Source: Burkholderiaceae bacterium (GTDB taxonomy: Bacteria > Pseudomonadota > Gammaproteobacteria > Burkholderiales > Burkholderiaceae_D). Taken from it: a stretch of 5,717 nt of DNA. How positions within the stretch are numbered: the first letter of the stretch is position 1; each line of letters starts with the position of its first letter. The translations under genes and the position numbers were made by a program. Below the pieces are notes generated by a model that saw only the letters and a list, made by a program, of their open reading frames with translations, was not told the DNA's origin and searched no databases. The stretch lies in the NCBI GenBank assembly GCA_031261905.1, contig JAISIS010000142.1, positions 1 to 5,717 of the forward strand. The letters are read 5' to 3'. Positions 1-5,446 of the stretch are shown here, one piece after another.

Positions 1-105
1 GCGCGCGGCTTGTGGCCAACCAGGAAAAGCAAACGCCATCAGCGCGGCCAGTAAAGCGCCCGCCAGTGGCGCCAGCGGCACGGCCAGGATCAGGCAGGTG
101 TTCAT
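1..105 (-). CDS. N-terminus of a hydrophobic membrane protein, possibly NuoL/Mrp antiporter-like (partial)
   Basis: An open frame begins at ATG (105-103) and runs off the left edge, giving 35 residues that start MNTCLILAVPLAPLAGALLA. The codon just upstream in frame (108-106) is TAA, so this ATG is the earliest possible start. No clear Shine-Dalgarno sequence precedes it. It lies 14 nt after the stop of the glyoxalase gene on the same strand, so cotranscription is likely. The visible part is one hydrophobic segment rich in Leu, Ala and Pro. The pattern of small residues and prolines (VPLAPLAGALLA) resembles the first helix of NuoL/ND5-type proton-translocating subunits, including the related Mrp and DabB proteins. 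That family call rests on a short hydrophobic stretch and is a guess. A different membrane protein or an exported protein is also possible. Confidence 0.5.
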   Translation of the reverse strand, partial: MNTCLILAVPLAPLAGALLAALMAFAFPGWPQAAR

Positions 106-119
106 TTATCCGGGCCGGA

Positions 120-761
120 TTATTTCTTGTCCGGTACGTACTGGTTGCTGCGCCGTTCCTTGCCAATGGTAGAAACAGGGCCATGGCCCGGTATGAACTG
201 CACATCATCCCCCAGGGTATACAGGTTCTCCCGGATGGATTTTACCAGCGCGGGGAAGCTGCCCTTGGGCAGGTCTGTACGGCCCACGGAACCGGCAAAC
301 AGCACATCACCGGAAATTGCGACCTTGCTTGGCGCATGGAAAAAAACCACATGCCCTGGTGAATGTCCCGGACAATGGAAAACCTGGAGCGTTTCGTTGC
401 CAACCGTCACGGTATCGCCCTGATTGAGCCAGCGGGATGGCTTGAACGGCCCGCCAGCAGGCAAGCCCCACATCCGTGTCTGGCTGGTTGCCAGTTCATC
501 CAGCAGATAGGCGTCCGCTTCGTTGGGGCCTTCAATCGGCACGCCGTACTTGTCCGCCAGCGCCTTCGCGCTGCCGCAATGGTCAAGATGCCCGTGCGTG
601 ACCAGCACTTTTTCCAGCGTCAGGTTTCTTTGTTCAAGCGCTGCCGCGATTTTGGCGATATCGCCGCCCGGATCAACCACAGCGGCCTTGTTGGTGTTTT
701 CGTCCCACATCAGGGTGCAGTTTTGTTGAAAAGGGGTAACAGGAATAATCTGGAATTTCAT
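120..761 (-). CDS. gloC: Metallo-beta-lactamase-fold hydrolase, type II glyoxalase (YcbL/GloC-like)
   Basis: This 213-residue cytoplasmic protein is a compact glyoxalase II. Family members hydrolyse S-D-lactoylglutathione to D-lactate and glutathione in methylglyoxal detoxification. All metal ligands of the fold are visible: THGHLDH at 55-61, PGHSPGH with His133, GD with Asp152, and PGHGP with His193. The opening VTPFQQNCTL, the stretch WLNQGDTV and the segment FAGSVGRTD (155-163) closely match E. coli YcbL (GloC) as I remember it. The length also matches YcbL, and the extra C-terminal substrate domain of the longer GloB enzymes is absent. The ATG at 761 gives the family's usual N-terminus, but its Shine-Dalgarno sequence is poor. 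The gene starts 78 bp after the SPOR gene, so it may have its own promoter. The fold is certain; the exact substrate is inferred from the family. Confidence 0.93.
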   Translation of the reverse strand: MKFQIIPVTPFQQNCTLMWDENTNKAAVVDPGGDIAKIAAALEQRNLTLEKVLVTHGHLDHCGSAKALADKYGVPIEGPNEADAYLLDELATSQTRMWGLPAGGPFKPSRWLNQGDTVTVGNETLQVFHCPGHSPGHVVFFHAPSKVAISGDVLFAGSVGRTDLPKGSFPALVKSIRENLYTLGDDVQFIPGHGPVSTIGKERRSNQYVPDKK

Positions 762-839
762 ATAGGCTATAAAAATGAAGATGAGAAATACGGGTTGTAT
801 GACACAGTTTTACGCATTATGCCTGAAAATGCCCTGTTT
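762..839 (-). other. Intergenic gap between the SPOR gene and the glyoxalase gene
   Basis: This 78-bp AT-rich spacer is the only sizeable gap on the minus strand. Read on that strand it holds a weak 5-bp dyad, GCATT and AATGC separated by 9 nt. No U-run follows, so I do not call a terminator. I find no convincing promoter either. It may be a place where transcription is processed or restarts ahead of the glyoxalase gene, but nothing in it proves that. Confidence 0.3.
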
Positions 840-1706
840 TTATGCGGGATTTTGCGGTATCAGCGGACAATGACGCATTGTCTGACCGGAAAAACGGCCC
901 ATTATGGCTTCCAGCGCCTTGAGTTGTTCCCCGTTCAGGTTATTCAGGCGATATGCCCGCTTTTCCACCATCTCGCCACGCGGCACGACCTGTAAACCGG
1001 CAAGGCCGGATTTTTCCAGCATCGCAGCGTAATTCAGCGCGGCCTCTCTGGCGCCGAAAACCCCCAGCGAAATACCCCAGCGCAATTGCGGCTCCTTGAT
1101 GAGGTAATAGCTTGTCACGCCTTTTGCCTTCAGCCCGGCAATTTTTTCTTCCGCCGCCTTCCGGCTGGGCGAAGGCGGAATCAGCACCATGCTGGTACGG
1201 CTTTCCTGCAAGGTGTTCATGCTGATATCTTCCGGCTTCAGCGCAAGCGGGCGCAGGCGCCGCTCAAAATCCGCAGCCTCGTCCTTGCCGAACTGTCCGA
1301 TTTCAACACAGGCTGCGGCAGGCGCGACAGCAGTTGCAGGCTGCTGTGCGGCGGCCTTCCTGTCAGGCTCTGGCGCGGGTTGTGCAGACGCCGCATCCGG
1401 CTGAGAGGCAACCGGCGCCGCTATCGTACCTGCCTGAGGAGTCTGTGCAGCCGTTACGGCAGGCTGAGGCGATTCTGGTCGGGACGCCTTGTCCGCTTCC
1501 GGCACAACTTGCCCGACCGCCCTGGCCTGGGCAAGCGCCCGGCTGACTTCATCAGCGGAAAGCACGCGGATATCATCAGCGCGATACTGTAGCGAAAGGC
1601 GCTCCGGTTCGCGCTTGCCGCGCGTCGGCGCGTCAAAATACGTCTGCTGAAAAACAAACAGCACGACATTGGCGGCAAGCAGTATCCAGAAACAGAGTTT
1701 CAGCAT
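840..1706 (-). CDS. Membrane-anchored SPOR-domain protein
   Basis: This 288-residue protein has a single N-terminal membrane segment (about residues 4-20) with almost nothing before it. An Ala/Pro/Gln-rich linker (about 65-132) follows, then a folded C-terminal part (about 133-272), giving a short-cytoplasm, long-periplasm topology. The C-terminal part looks like two consecutive SPOR-like units. The first spans about 133-205 (VEIGQF, then VLIPPSPSRKAAEEKIAGL). The second spans about 210-270 (WGISLGVFGAREAALNYAAML, then AYRLNNL). SPOR domains bind glycan strands lacking stem peptides, often at division sites, so a cell-wall or division role is inferred. Its start overlaps the coaX stop by 7 nt, implying coupled translation. 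Proteins of this kind commonly follow coaX in Burkholderiales, but I know no gene name or tested function. The family call is good; the role is unknown. Confidence 0.8.
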   Translation of the reverse strand: MLKLCFWILLAANVVLFVFQQTYFDAPTRGKREPERLSLQYRADDIRVLSADEVSRALAQARAVGQVVPEADKASRPESPQPAVTAAQTPQAGTIAAPVASQPDAASAQPAPEPDRKAAAQQPATAVAPAAACVEIGQFGKDEAADFERRLRPLALKPEDISMNTLQESRTSMVLIPPSPSRKAAEEKIAGLKAKGVTSYYLIKEPQLRWGISLGVFGAREAALNYAAMLEKSGLAGLQVVPRGEMVEKRAYRLNNLNGEQLKALEAIMGRFSGQTMRHCPLIPQNPA

Positions 1707-2497
1707 GACGGGTCCGATGTGTATTGCCTGGCATTGACGGCATGAAGACCAACAAGTACCAGATTATCCACAATTTGGGCCGGGATAGAAAGATATGGCA
1801 GCACCCGTGATGCCGCGCCACCGGACAGCACACACCGGAGACCAGGCAGATGGCGCGCGTGTACGGTCACCGTGCGTTCAATCGCGCCTGCCTGGGCCGT
1901 CATGCATCCATTGCGGATGGCGTTGACCGTGTCTATGGCAAAAGGCGGAATGGCTTCCGGCATGTCGCCGATCTCCGGCAACAGCGCGGTATTGCCGGAC
2001 AGTGACTCAGCCATCAGCCTGAGTCCCGGCAAAATCATGCCCCCGATAAATGCGCCATCAGCCGTCAGGGTGTCAATAGTCGTCGCCGTGCCGCAGGTAA
2101 CCACAACCAGATTTTGCTCCGGAAAAAGCGCGCGCGCGCCAACGAGCGAGGCAAAACGGTCACTGCCCAATTGCATGACGTCCGCATAGCAATTGGTAAC
2201 ACCCGCCAGAGAAGGCGCGGACGCAAACCATGTGACGCCGTCCGATGGCGAAGGAAGCATACCGAGCAATGCCGCAATGCGTCCCTGCACCACAGGCCCC
2301 GCCACATTGGAAATCAGGATGCGTTTCAGCGGCTGCCCAAAGAGTGCTTTCTGCCAGATGTCCCCCAGCAGGTCCATATCATCGCGGCACACTTCTCCCG
2401 CCAGTGTCCAGGTAACGCCATCGGGCGTCACTGTAGCGCCGGACGGGACAATCGCCCATTTTGCCAGTGTATTCCCCACATCAATCAGCAAAAGCAT
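1700..2497 (-). CDS. coaX: Type III pantothenate kinase (CoaX)
   Basis: CoaX phosphorylates pantothenate, the first step of coenzyme A synthesis, in the cytoplasm. From the ATG at 2497 it has 265 residues, normal for the family. The ASKHA-fold landmarks are present: N-terminal phosphate loop DVGNT (6-10) with Lys13, LGSDR (110-114) whose Asp113 is the expected catalytic base, GTATTID (136-142), GGMILPG (152-158), SGG (225-227) and DNLVLVGL (244-251). Type III enzymes are known to need a monovalent cation and to escape feedback inhibition by CoA. A second ATG lies one codon upstream at 2500 and overlaps the birA stop as ATGA. I chose 2497 because the AGGG Shine-Dalgarno sequence sits 6 nt before it and only 3 nt before the other. 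Either way it is translationally coupled to birA. The gene overlaps the SPOR gene by 7 nt. Confidence 0.95.
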   Translation of the reverse strand: MLLLIDVGNTLAKWAIVPSGATVTPDGVTWTLAGEVCRDDMDLLGDIWQKALFGQPLKRILISNVAGPVVQGRIAALLGMLPSPSDGVTWFASAPSLAGVTNCYADVMQLGSDRFASLVGARALFPEQNLVVVTCGTATTIDTLTADGAFIGGMILPGLRLMAESLSGNTALLPEIGDMPEAIPPFAIDTVNAIRNGCMTAQAGAIERTVTVHARHLPGLRCVLSGGAASRVLPYLSIPAQIVDNLVLVGLHAVNARQYTSDPSC

Positions 2498-3306
2498 CAT
2501 TCGCCCTGTTCGTCAAAAACCCGGAGAGAAATGTCTCCCGCGCTGAAAACCGCGTTGCCGGCCTCTGTTTCCAGCATCAGCCTGCCATGCGCGTCAATCC
2601 CTATAACCCTGCCGCTTTGCTGTGGCTGCCCATCCCGCAAAAGCGTCACTTGCCGCTCATTATAGGCGTGAAGCGCGTTCCAGGGCTGAATAAATGCCGT
2701 CAGCCCCTGCCTGTCAAAACTCACGAAAGACTCCGCCAGTTTATTCAGCAACGCGGCCATCAGGTCATTTTTATCCATACCGGCAAGCCAGCGTGCTTCG
2801 GCGGCGGGCTGTCCGATGCGCGCCTCCAGTTCTTCCGGCAACAGGAGATTGAGGCCCACGCCAATAACGGCCCGGTTTTCTCCTGTTTTGGCGCGATTTC
2901 CTCCTGTTGGCCGTTCTATCAATATGCCCGCCAGTTTCTTGCCTTCCCGGAGAATATCATTGGGCCATTTAAGCGTGACAGGAACCCCCAGCCCGTGCAA
3001 TGCCTGCGCAAGCGCCACGCCCGTCACCAGCGATAACCCGCCCAGATCGGATTCGGGCCGGGAAAAAAACCAGGCCAGGGAAAAAGTCAGCGATGTGCCG
3101 TCTCCCGACTGCCATTCCCTGCCGTTGCGCCCGCGCCCGGCTGTCTGCCTGACCGCCAGCAGACAGGTTGGCGAAGACAACGCGTGAACGCGGCGCAGCA
3201 AGTCGGTATTGGTCGATGCGGTCTGTTCAACCACTTCAACGGCAATTTTTCCGGCATACGGGCCAAGTCCGGATGCGATACGCTCCGGATAAAAAGTGTT
3301 GGTCAT
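2497..3306 (-). CDS. birA: Biotin--[acetyl-CoA-carboxylase] ligase, group I (no DNA-binding domain)
   Basis: This enzyme makes biotinyl-5'-AMP and transfers biotin to a lysine of biotin carboxyl carrier proteins, above all that of acetyl-CoA carboxylase. The 269 residues contain only the catalytic and C-terminal domains. Visible motifs are STNTD (31-35), the adenylate-binding loop GRGRNGREW (57-65), KWPND (113-117), KLAGILIE (124-131), GVGLN (149-153), and a small C-terminal barrel (about 218-263) ending GDISLRVF. The winged-helix domain that lets E. coli BirA repress the biotin operon is missing, so self-repression by that route is not expected. A 7-residue tandem duplication (134-147) lies in the loop after ILIE. 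The ATG at 3306 has only a distant AAGG upstream (13 nt away). It is the first gene of the minus-strand operon, and its TGA overlaps the coaX start. Confidence 0.95.
   Translation of the reverse strand: MTNTFYPERIASGLGPYAGKIAVEVVEQTASTNTDLLRRVHALSSPTCLLAVRQTAGRGRNGREWQSGDGTSLTFSLAWFFSRPESDLGGLSLVTGVALAQALHGLGVPVTLKWPNDILREGKKLAGILIERPTGGNRAKTGENRAVIGVGLNLLLPEELEARIGQPAAEARWLAGMDKNDLMAALLNKLAESFVSFDRQGLTAFIQPWNALHAYNERQVTLLRDGQPQQSGRVIGIDAHGRLMLETEAGNAVFSAGDISLRVFDEQGE
2504..2507 (-). promoter_or_regulatory. Ribosome binding site that decides the coaX start
   Basis: AGGG on the minus strand lies inside the last codons of birA. It is 3 nt from the ATG at 2500 and 6 nt from the ATG at 2497. The second spacing is closer to normal and gives the usual family N-terminus MLLLIDVGNT. 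Confidence 0.55.
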
Positions 3307-3358
3307 CAGGATATACTTGCCTTAATCGGGCATTCCATTTATTTTTGGCGGCAGTGGT

Positions 3359-3364
3359 ATTTTA
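3359..3364 (-). promoter_or_regulatory. birA: Possible -10 element for the birA operon
   Basis: TAAAAT on the minus strand matches the sigma-70 -10 consensus at five of six positions and lies about 52 nt before the birA ATG. No good -35 hexamer lies at the normal distance; the best, TTGCCG, is about 20 nt away. The dyad at 3369-3399 covers the place where a -35 would be, which would suit control by a bound protein. This is a weak call. Confidence 0.22.
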
Positions 3365-3368
3365 CATG

Positions 3369-3399
3369 CAGGTGATTTCCATTACGGCAAGATCACCTG
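3369..3399. repeat. Inverted repeat, 8-bp arms (possible operator)
   Basis: CAGGTGAT (3369-3376) and ATCACCTG (3392-3399) are perfect reverse complements separated by 15 bp. As RNA the stem could extend by one wobble and one A-U pair. No T-run follows on either strand, so it is not an intrinsic terminator. Its place just upstream of the possible birA -10 element suggests an operator, but no regulator is identified. Confidence 0.4.
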
Positions 3400-3429
3400 G
3401 CAACCGAAAAGCATAATACCGACAAGCCG

Positions 3430-3446
3430 CCTTCACAAAATGAAGG
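3430..3446. repeat. Inverted repeat CCTTCA-N5-TGAAGG over the predicted -35
   Basis: Two perfect 6-bp arms (3430-3435 and 3441-3446) flank CAAAA. The dyad overlaps the candidate -35 hexamer of the plus-strand operon and directly abuts the next dyad. It may be a protein-binding site or a small hairpin; a chance match cannot be excluded for arms this short. Confidence 0.35.
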
Positions 3447-3460
3447 ATATTCGACAGAAT
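3432..3460 (+). promoter_or_regulatory. Candidate sigma-70 promoter for the mla-type operon
   Basis: TTCACA (3432-3437) matches the -35 consensus at five of six positions. After a 17-bp spacer, CAGAAT (3455-3460) matches the -10 consensus at four of six. Transcription would begin near 3467, leaving a leader of roughly 45 nt before the permease ATG at 3513. Both hexamers lie within dyads, as expected for a regulated promoter. The match is moderate and untested. Confidence 0.35.
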
Positions 3461-3462
3461 AT
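3447..3462. repeat. Inverted repeat ATATTC-N4-GAATAT over the predicted -10
   Basis: Perfect 6-bp arms (3447-3452 and 3457-3462) flank GACA. This 16-bp palindrome has the size and spacing of a small dimeric repressor site and starts on the base after the preceding dyad. It covers the candidate -10 of the plus-strand operon. The identity of any regulator is unknown. Confidence 0.38.
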
Positions 3463-3512
3463 GAGGGAAAATAGAAGCTGCCGTCATGCGTCTTTGAACA
3501 AAAGGAGCGCCA

Positions 3513-4634
3513 ATGCGCGAGGTTATCGCGCCGCAACTGCGGATAATTGAACAAAACCGGATCATCGCAAGCGGTTGCTGGCGGGTGGAGGCATTGGCTT
3601 CCAAACCGGTTTTCTCGGCTATCGCCACTTCCGCCAAAACCATGGCGAACAAACCTGAAGCCGTGTGGGATATTTCCCAGGTGACCGCGCTGGATTATAT
3701 CGGCGCCCAGTTGTTGTGGGACGCCTGGGGGAAAACGCTGCCGACCGCCCTGACGATGCTTTCCGAGCACCGGACACTGTTTGACAGGCTGCAAAAAGCG
3801 GGGCAACCGGATTTGCAGCTTACCGAGCCGCCGAATATCCGCATTAAAGTCATCGCCGGGCAACTGTGGGCGGAAGTCCGCAGTCACGCCCTTGACCTGG
3901 TAACGATGATGGGACGCTTCATCCTGGATTTTTTCTTCATGCTTGCCCACCCGGCGCGAGGCCCCTGGAAGGAAATTTCTGCCAATATCTATCACGCGGG
4001 AGCACGCGCCATCGGCATTACGGCACTGCTGGGCTTTTTGATCGGCATCGTGCTTTCCTATTTGTCGGCGCAGCAATTACATAATTTTGGCGGCGACCCC
4101 TATCTGGTGAATCTGCTGGGCATCGGCATCACACGCGAACTCGGCCCGTTGCTCGCGGCGGTTCTGGTCGCCGGACGCTCCGGCTCCTCCATGACCGCGC
4201 AGATTGGCGTCATGCGCGTAACCGAAGAACTGGACGCCATGCAGATCATGGGGATGTCGCACAGCTTCCGGCTGGTATTGCCGAAAGTGATCGCGCTGGC
4301 CATCGTCATGCCGCTTTTGATTATGTGGACGGATATCGTGGCCCTGATAGGCGGCATGATATCCGCCCGCGCGTCTATTGGTTTGTCCACGGATTATTTT
4401 ATTTCCGCGCTGCCCAACGCTGTTCCTGTGGCAAATCTGATTATCGGTCTGTGCAAGGGCGTTGTATTTGGCGCGCTGATCGCCCTGATTTCCTGCCACT
4501 TCGGCTTCAAAATCCGGCCCAATACGGAAAGCCTGGGGCACGGCACAACCCGCGCGGTCGTCACCTCCATTACGATTGTTATTCTGGTGAACGCCATATT
4601 TGCCGTTGCGCTCCAGCATGTGGGGTGGTCATGA
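3513..4634 (+). CDS. MlaE-family ABC transporter permease with fused N-terminal STAS domain
   Basis: This is the inner-membrane permease of an MCE-type phospholipid transporter. Of its 373 residues, about 1-110 form a soluble STAS-like domain (core VWDISQVTALDYIGAQLLWD, 51-70) and about 115-373 the MlaE permease. E. coli MlaE has about 260 residues and a separate STAS partner, MlaB, so both parts are joined here. Permease landmarks are ELGPLLAAVLVAGRSGSSMT (209-228) running on to TEELDAMQIMG (237-247), GLCKGVVFG (312-320) and GTTRAVVTS (344-352). An interfacial hydrophobic helix (about 136-146) precedes membrane segments near 165-185, 197-220, 254-281, 304-328 and 347-368. Start support is strong: AAAGGAG (3501-3507) lies 5 nt before the ATG. 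The stop overlaps the ATPase start as ATGA. STAS position 62 is Tyr where MlaB has a key Thr. I withhold the symbol mlaE because this fused type differs from the classical locus. Confidence 0.93.
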   Translation: MREVIAPQLRIIEQNRIIASGCWRVEALASKPVFSAIATSAKTMANKPEAVWDISQVTALDYIGAQLLWDAWGKTLPTALTMLSEHRTLFDRLQKAGQPDLQLTEPPNIRIKVIAGQLWAEVRSHALDLVTMMGRFILDFFFMLAHPARGPWKEISANIYHAGARAIGITALLGFLIGIVLSYLSAQQLHNFGGDPYLVNLLGIGITRELGPLLAAVLVAGRSGSSMTAQIGVMRVTEELDAMQIMGMSHSFRLVLPKVIALAIVMPLLIMWTDIVALIGGMISARASIGLSTDYFISALPNAVPVANLIIGLCKGVVFGALIALISCHFGFKIRPNTESLGHGTTRAVVTSITIVILVNAIFAVALQHVGWS

Positions 4635-5446
4635 ATACCAGCGACGCGCCGGAAATCATCCGGATTGAAGAACTGTGGACACAACTGGGCAACCAGCTCA
4701 TCCACCAGGATCTGGATCTGACGGTCAGGCAGGGAGATATCGTATCTCTGGTCGGCGGCTCCGGCTCTGGCAAAACAACCCTGCTCAGGGTCATGCTGGG
4801 GCTGCAAAAACCCCTGAAGGGCAAGGTGTCGGTACTTGGTATAGATATTGCCGCCAGCAACAATCAAAGCCCGTTGTATCATCATTGCGGCGTACTGTTT
4901 CAGCAAGGCGCGCTTTTTTCGGCGCTGAACGTTATGGATAACGTGGCCCTGCCCCTGCGCGAATTGCGGGCATTGCCTGAAAACCTCATTGAAGAGTCGG
5001 TATTGCTGAAATTGCAAATGGTCGGCCTTACACCGGCTGACGCGCTGAAAATGCCCGCAGACCTGTCAGGCGGCATGGTAAAAAGGGTCGCGCTGGCCAG
5101 AGCCTTGTCGCTGGAACCGGATCTGCTCTTTCTTGACGAGCCGACAGCGGGACTGGATCCCCTGCTGTCGGACAGTTTTGTCGAACTGATCCGTTCGCTG
5201 CATGATGAACTGAGCCTGACGGTGGTGATGGTGTCGCATGATCTGGACTCAATCCTGCAATTATCCTCGCATATCGCCGTACTGGCCAACCGGCATGTTA
5301 TTGTGAACGGGACGCCACAGGAGGTCATCGCGGTGGATCATCCTTTTATTCATGATTTTTTCCTGGGTGATCGCGGAAAACGCGCCCTGACGGGAACGCC
5401 GGATCTGGCGGACATCGGCAAACTGGAGAACGCAAATGGAAAATAA
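4631..5446 (+). CDS. MlaF-type ABC transporter ATP-binding protein
   Basis: This 271-residue ATPase powers the MCE-type lipid transporter from the cytoplasmic face. It has a full nucleotide-binding set: Walker A GGSGSGKTT (42-50), Q-loop FQQGALFS (90-97), signature LSGGM (145-149), Walker B LLFLDEP (165-171) with catalytic Glu170, D-loop AGLDP (173-177) and switch His203 in VSHD. SGGM in place of SGGQ is typical of the MlaF family. About 30 residues follow the core after HPFIHDFF; in E. coli MlaF the C-terminal tail contacts MlaB, so a similar contact with the fused STAS domain is an inference. The frame is open upstream to 4325, but that part overlaps the permease. The ATG at 4631 is right because it forms the ATGA overlap and gives the family's N-terminus. 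Its ribosome site is only a G-rich stretch 2 nt away, consistent with coupling. Confidence 0.94.
   Translation: MNTSDAPEIIRIEELWTQLGNQLIHQDLDLTVRQGDIVSLVGGSGSGKTTLLRVMLGLQKPLKGKVSVLGIDIAASNNQSPLYHHCGVLFQQGALFSALNVMDNVALPLRELRALPENLIEESVLLKLQMVGLTPADALKMPADLSGGMVKRVALARALSLEPDLLFLDEPTAGLDPLLSDSFVELIRSLHDELSLTVVMVSHDLDSILQLSSHIAVLANRHVIVNGTPQEVIAVDHPFIHDFFLGDRGKRALTGTPDLADIGKLENANGK

Larger units (their letters stand above)
3307..3512. other. Divergent intergenic region between birA and the mla-type operon
   Basis: This 206-bp non-coding stretch must hold the promoters of both operons. It contains three short perfect inverted repeats (3369-3399, 3430-3446, 3447-3462), a plausible plus-strand promoter over the last two, and a TAAAAT element on the minus strand at 3364-3359. 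The sequence is more AT-rich than the flanking genes. No short coding frame with a good ribosome site stands out inside it. Confidence 0.7.

Noticed and set aside
808..830. Possible terminator hairpin after the SPOR gene
   Set aside because: The stem is only 5 bp (GCATT and AATGC) with a 9-nt loop and no U-run, too weak for an intrinsic terminator.
363..995. A 210-codon plus-strand open frame across the glyoxalase gene and the gap to its right
   Set aside because: It lies antisense to a gene with complete catalytic motifs. Its protein is rich in Arg, His, Cys and Gln with no recognisable domain, and it has no good ribosome site.
1334..1500. Low-complexity Ala/Pro/Gln-rich stretch in the SPOR protein
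   Set aside because: This is the usual flexible periplasmic linker of SPOR proteins and not a sign of frameshift or degeneration; the frame stays open and the domains on both sides are intact.
2128..2138. GC-alternating run within coaX
   Set aside because: It encodes an ordinary Gly-Ala-Arg-Ala stretch of CoaX and is too short to be a meaningful repeat or recombination site.
2461..3036. A 191-codon plus-strand open frame opposite birA
   Set aside because: It is a shadow of the birA coding frame, with low-complexity composition and no motif.
3393..4076. A 227-codon minus-strand open frame opposite the permease and reaching into the intergenic region
   Set aside because: Its composition (many His, Arg, Gln) is typical of an antisense frame, and it overlaps the strongly supported permease gene.
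4325..4630. Upstream extension of the ATPase frame by 102 codons
   Set aside because: This part overlaps the C-terminal permease coding region in another frame and encodes an Arg/Cys-rich shadow. The ATG at 4631 gives the normal ATPase N-terminus and a classic ATGA overlap.
4394..5017. A 207-codon minus-strand open frame opposite the permease-ATPase junction
   Set aside because: It is antisense to two genes with complete motifs and shows no domain of its own.
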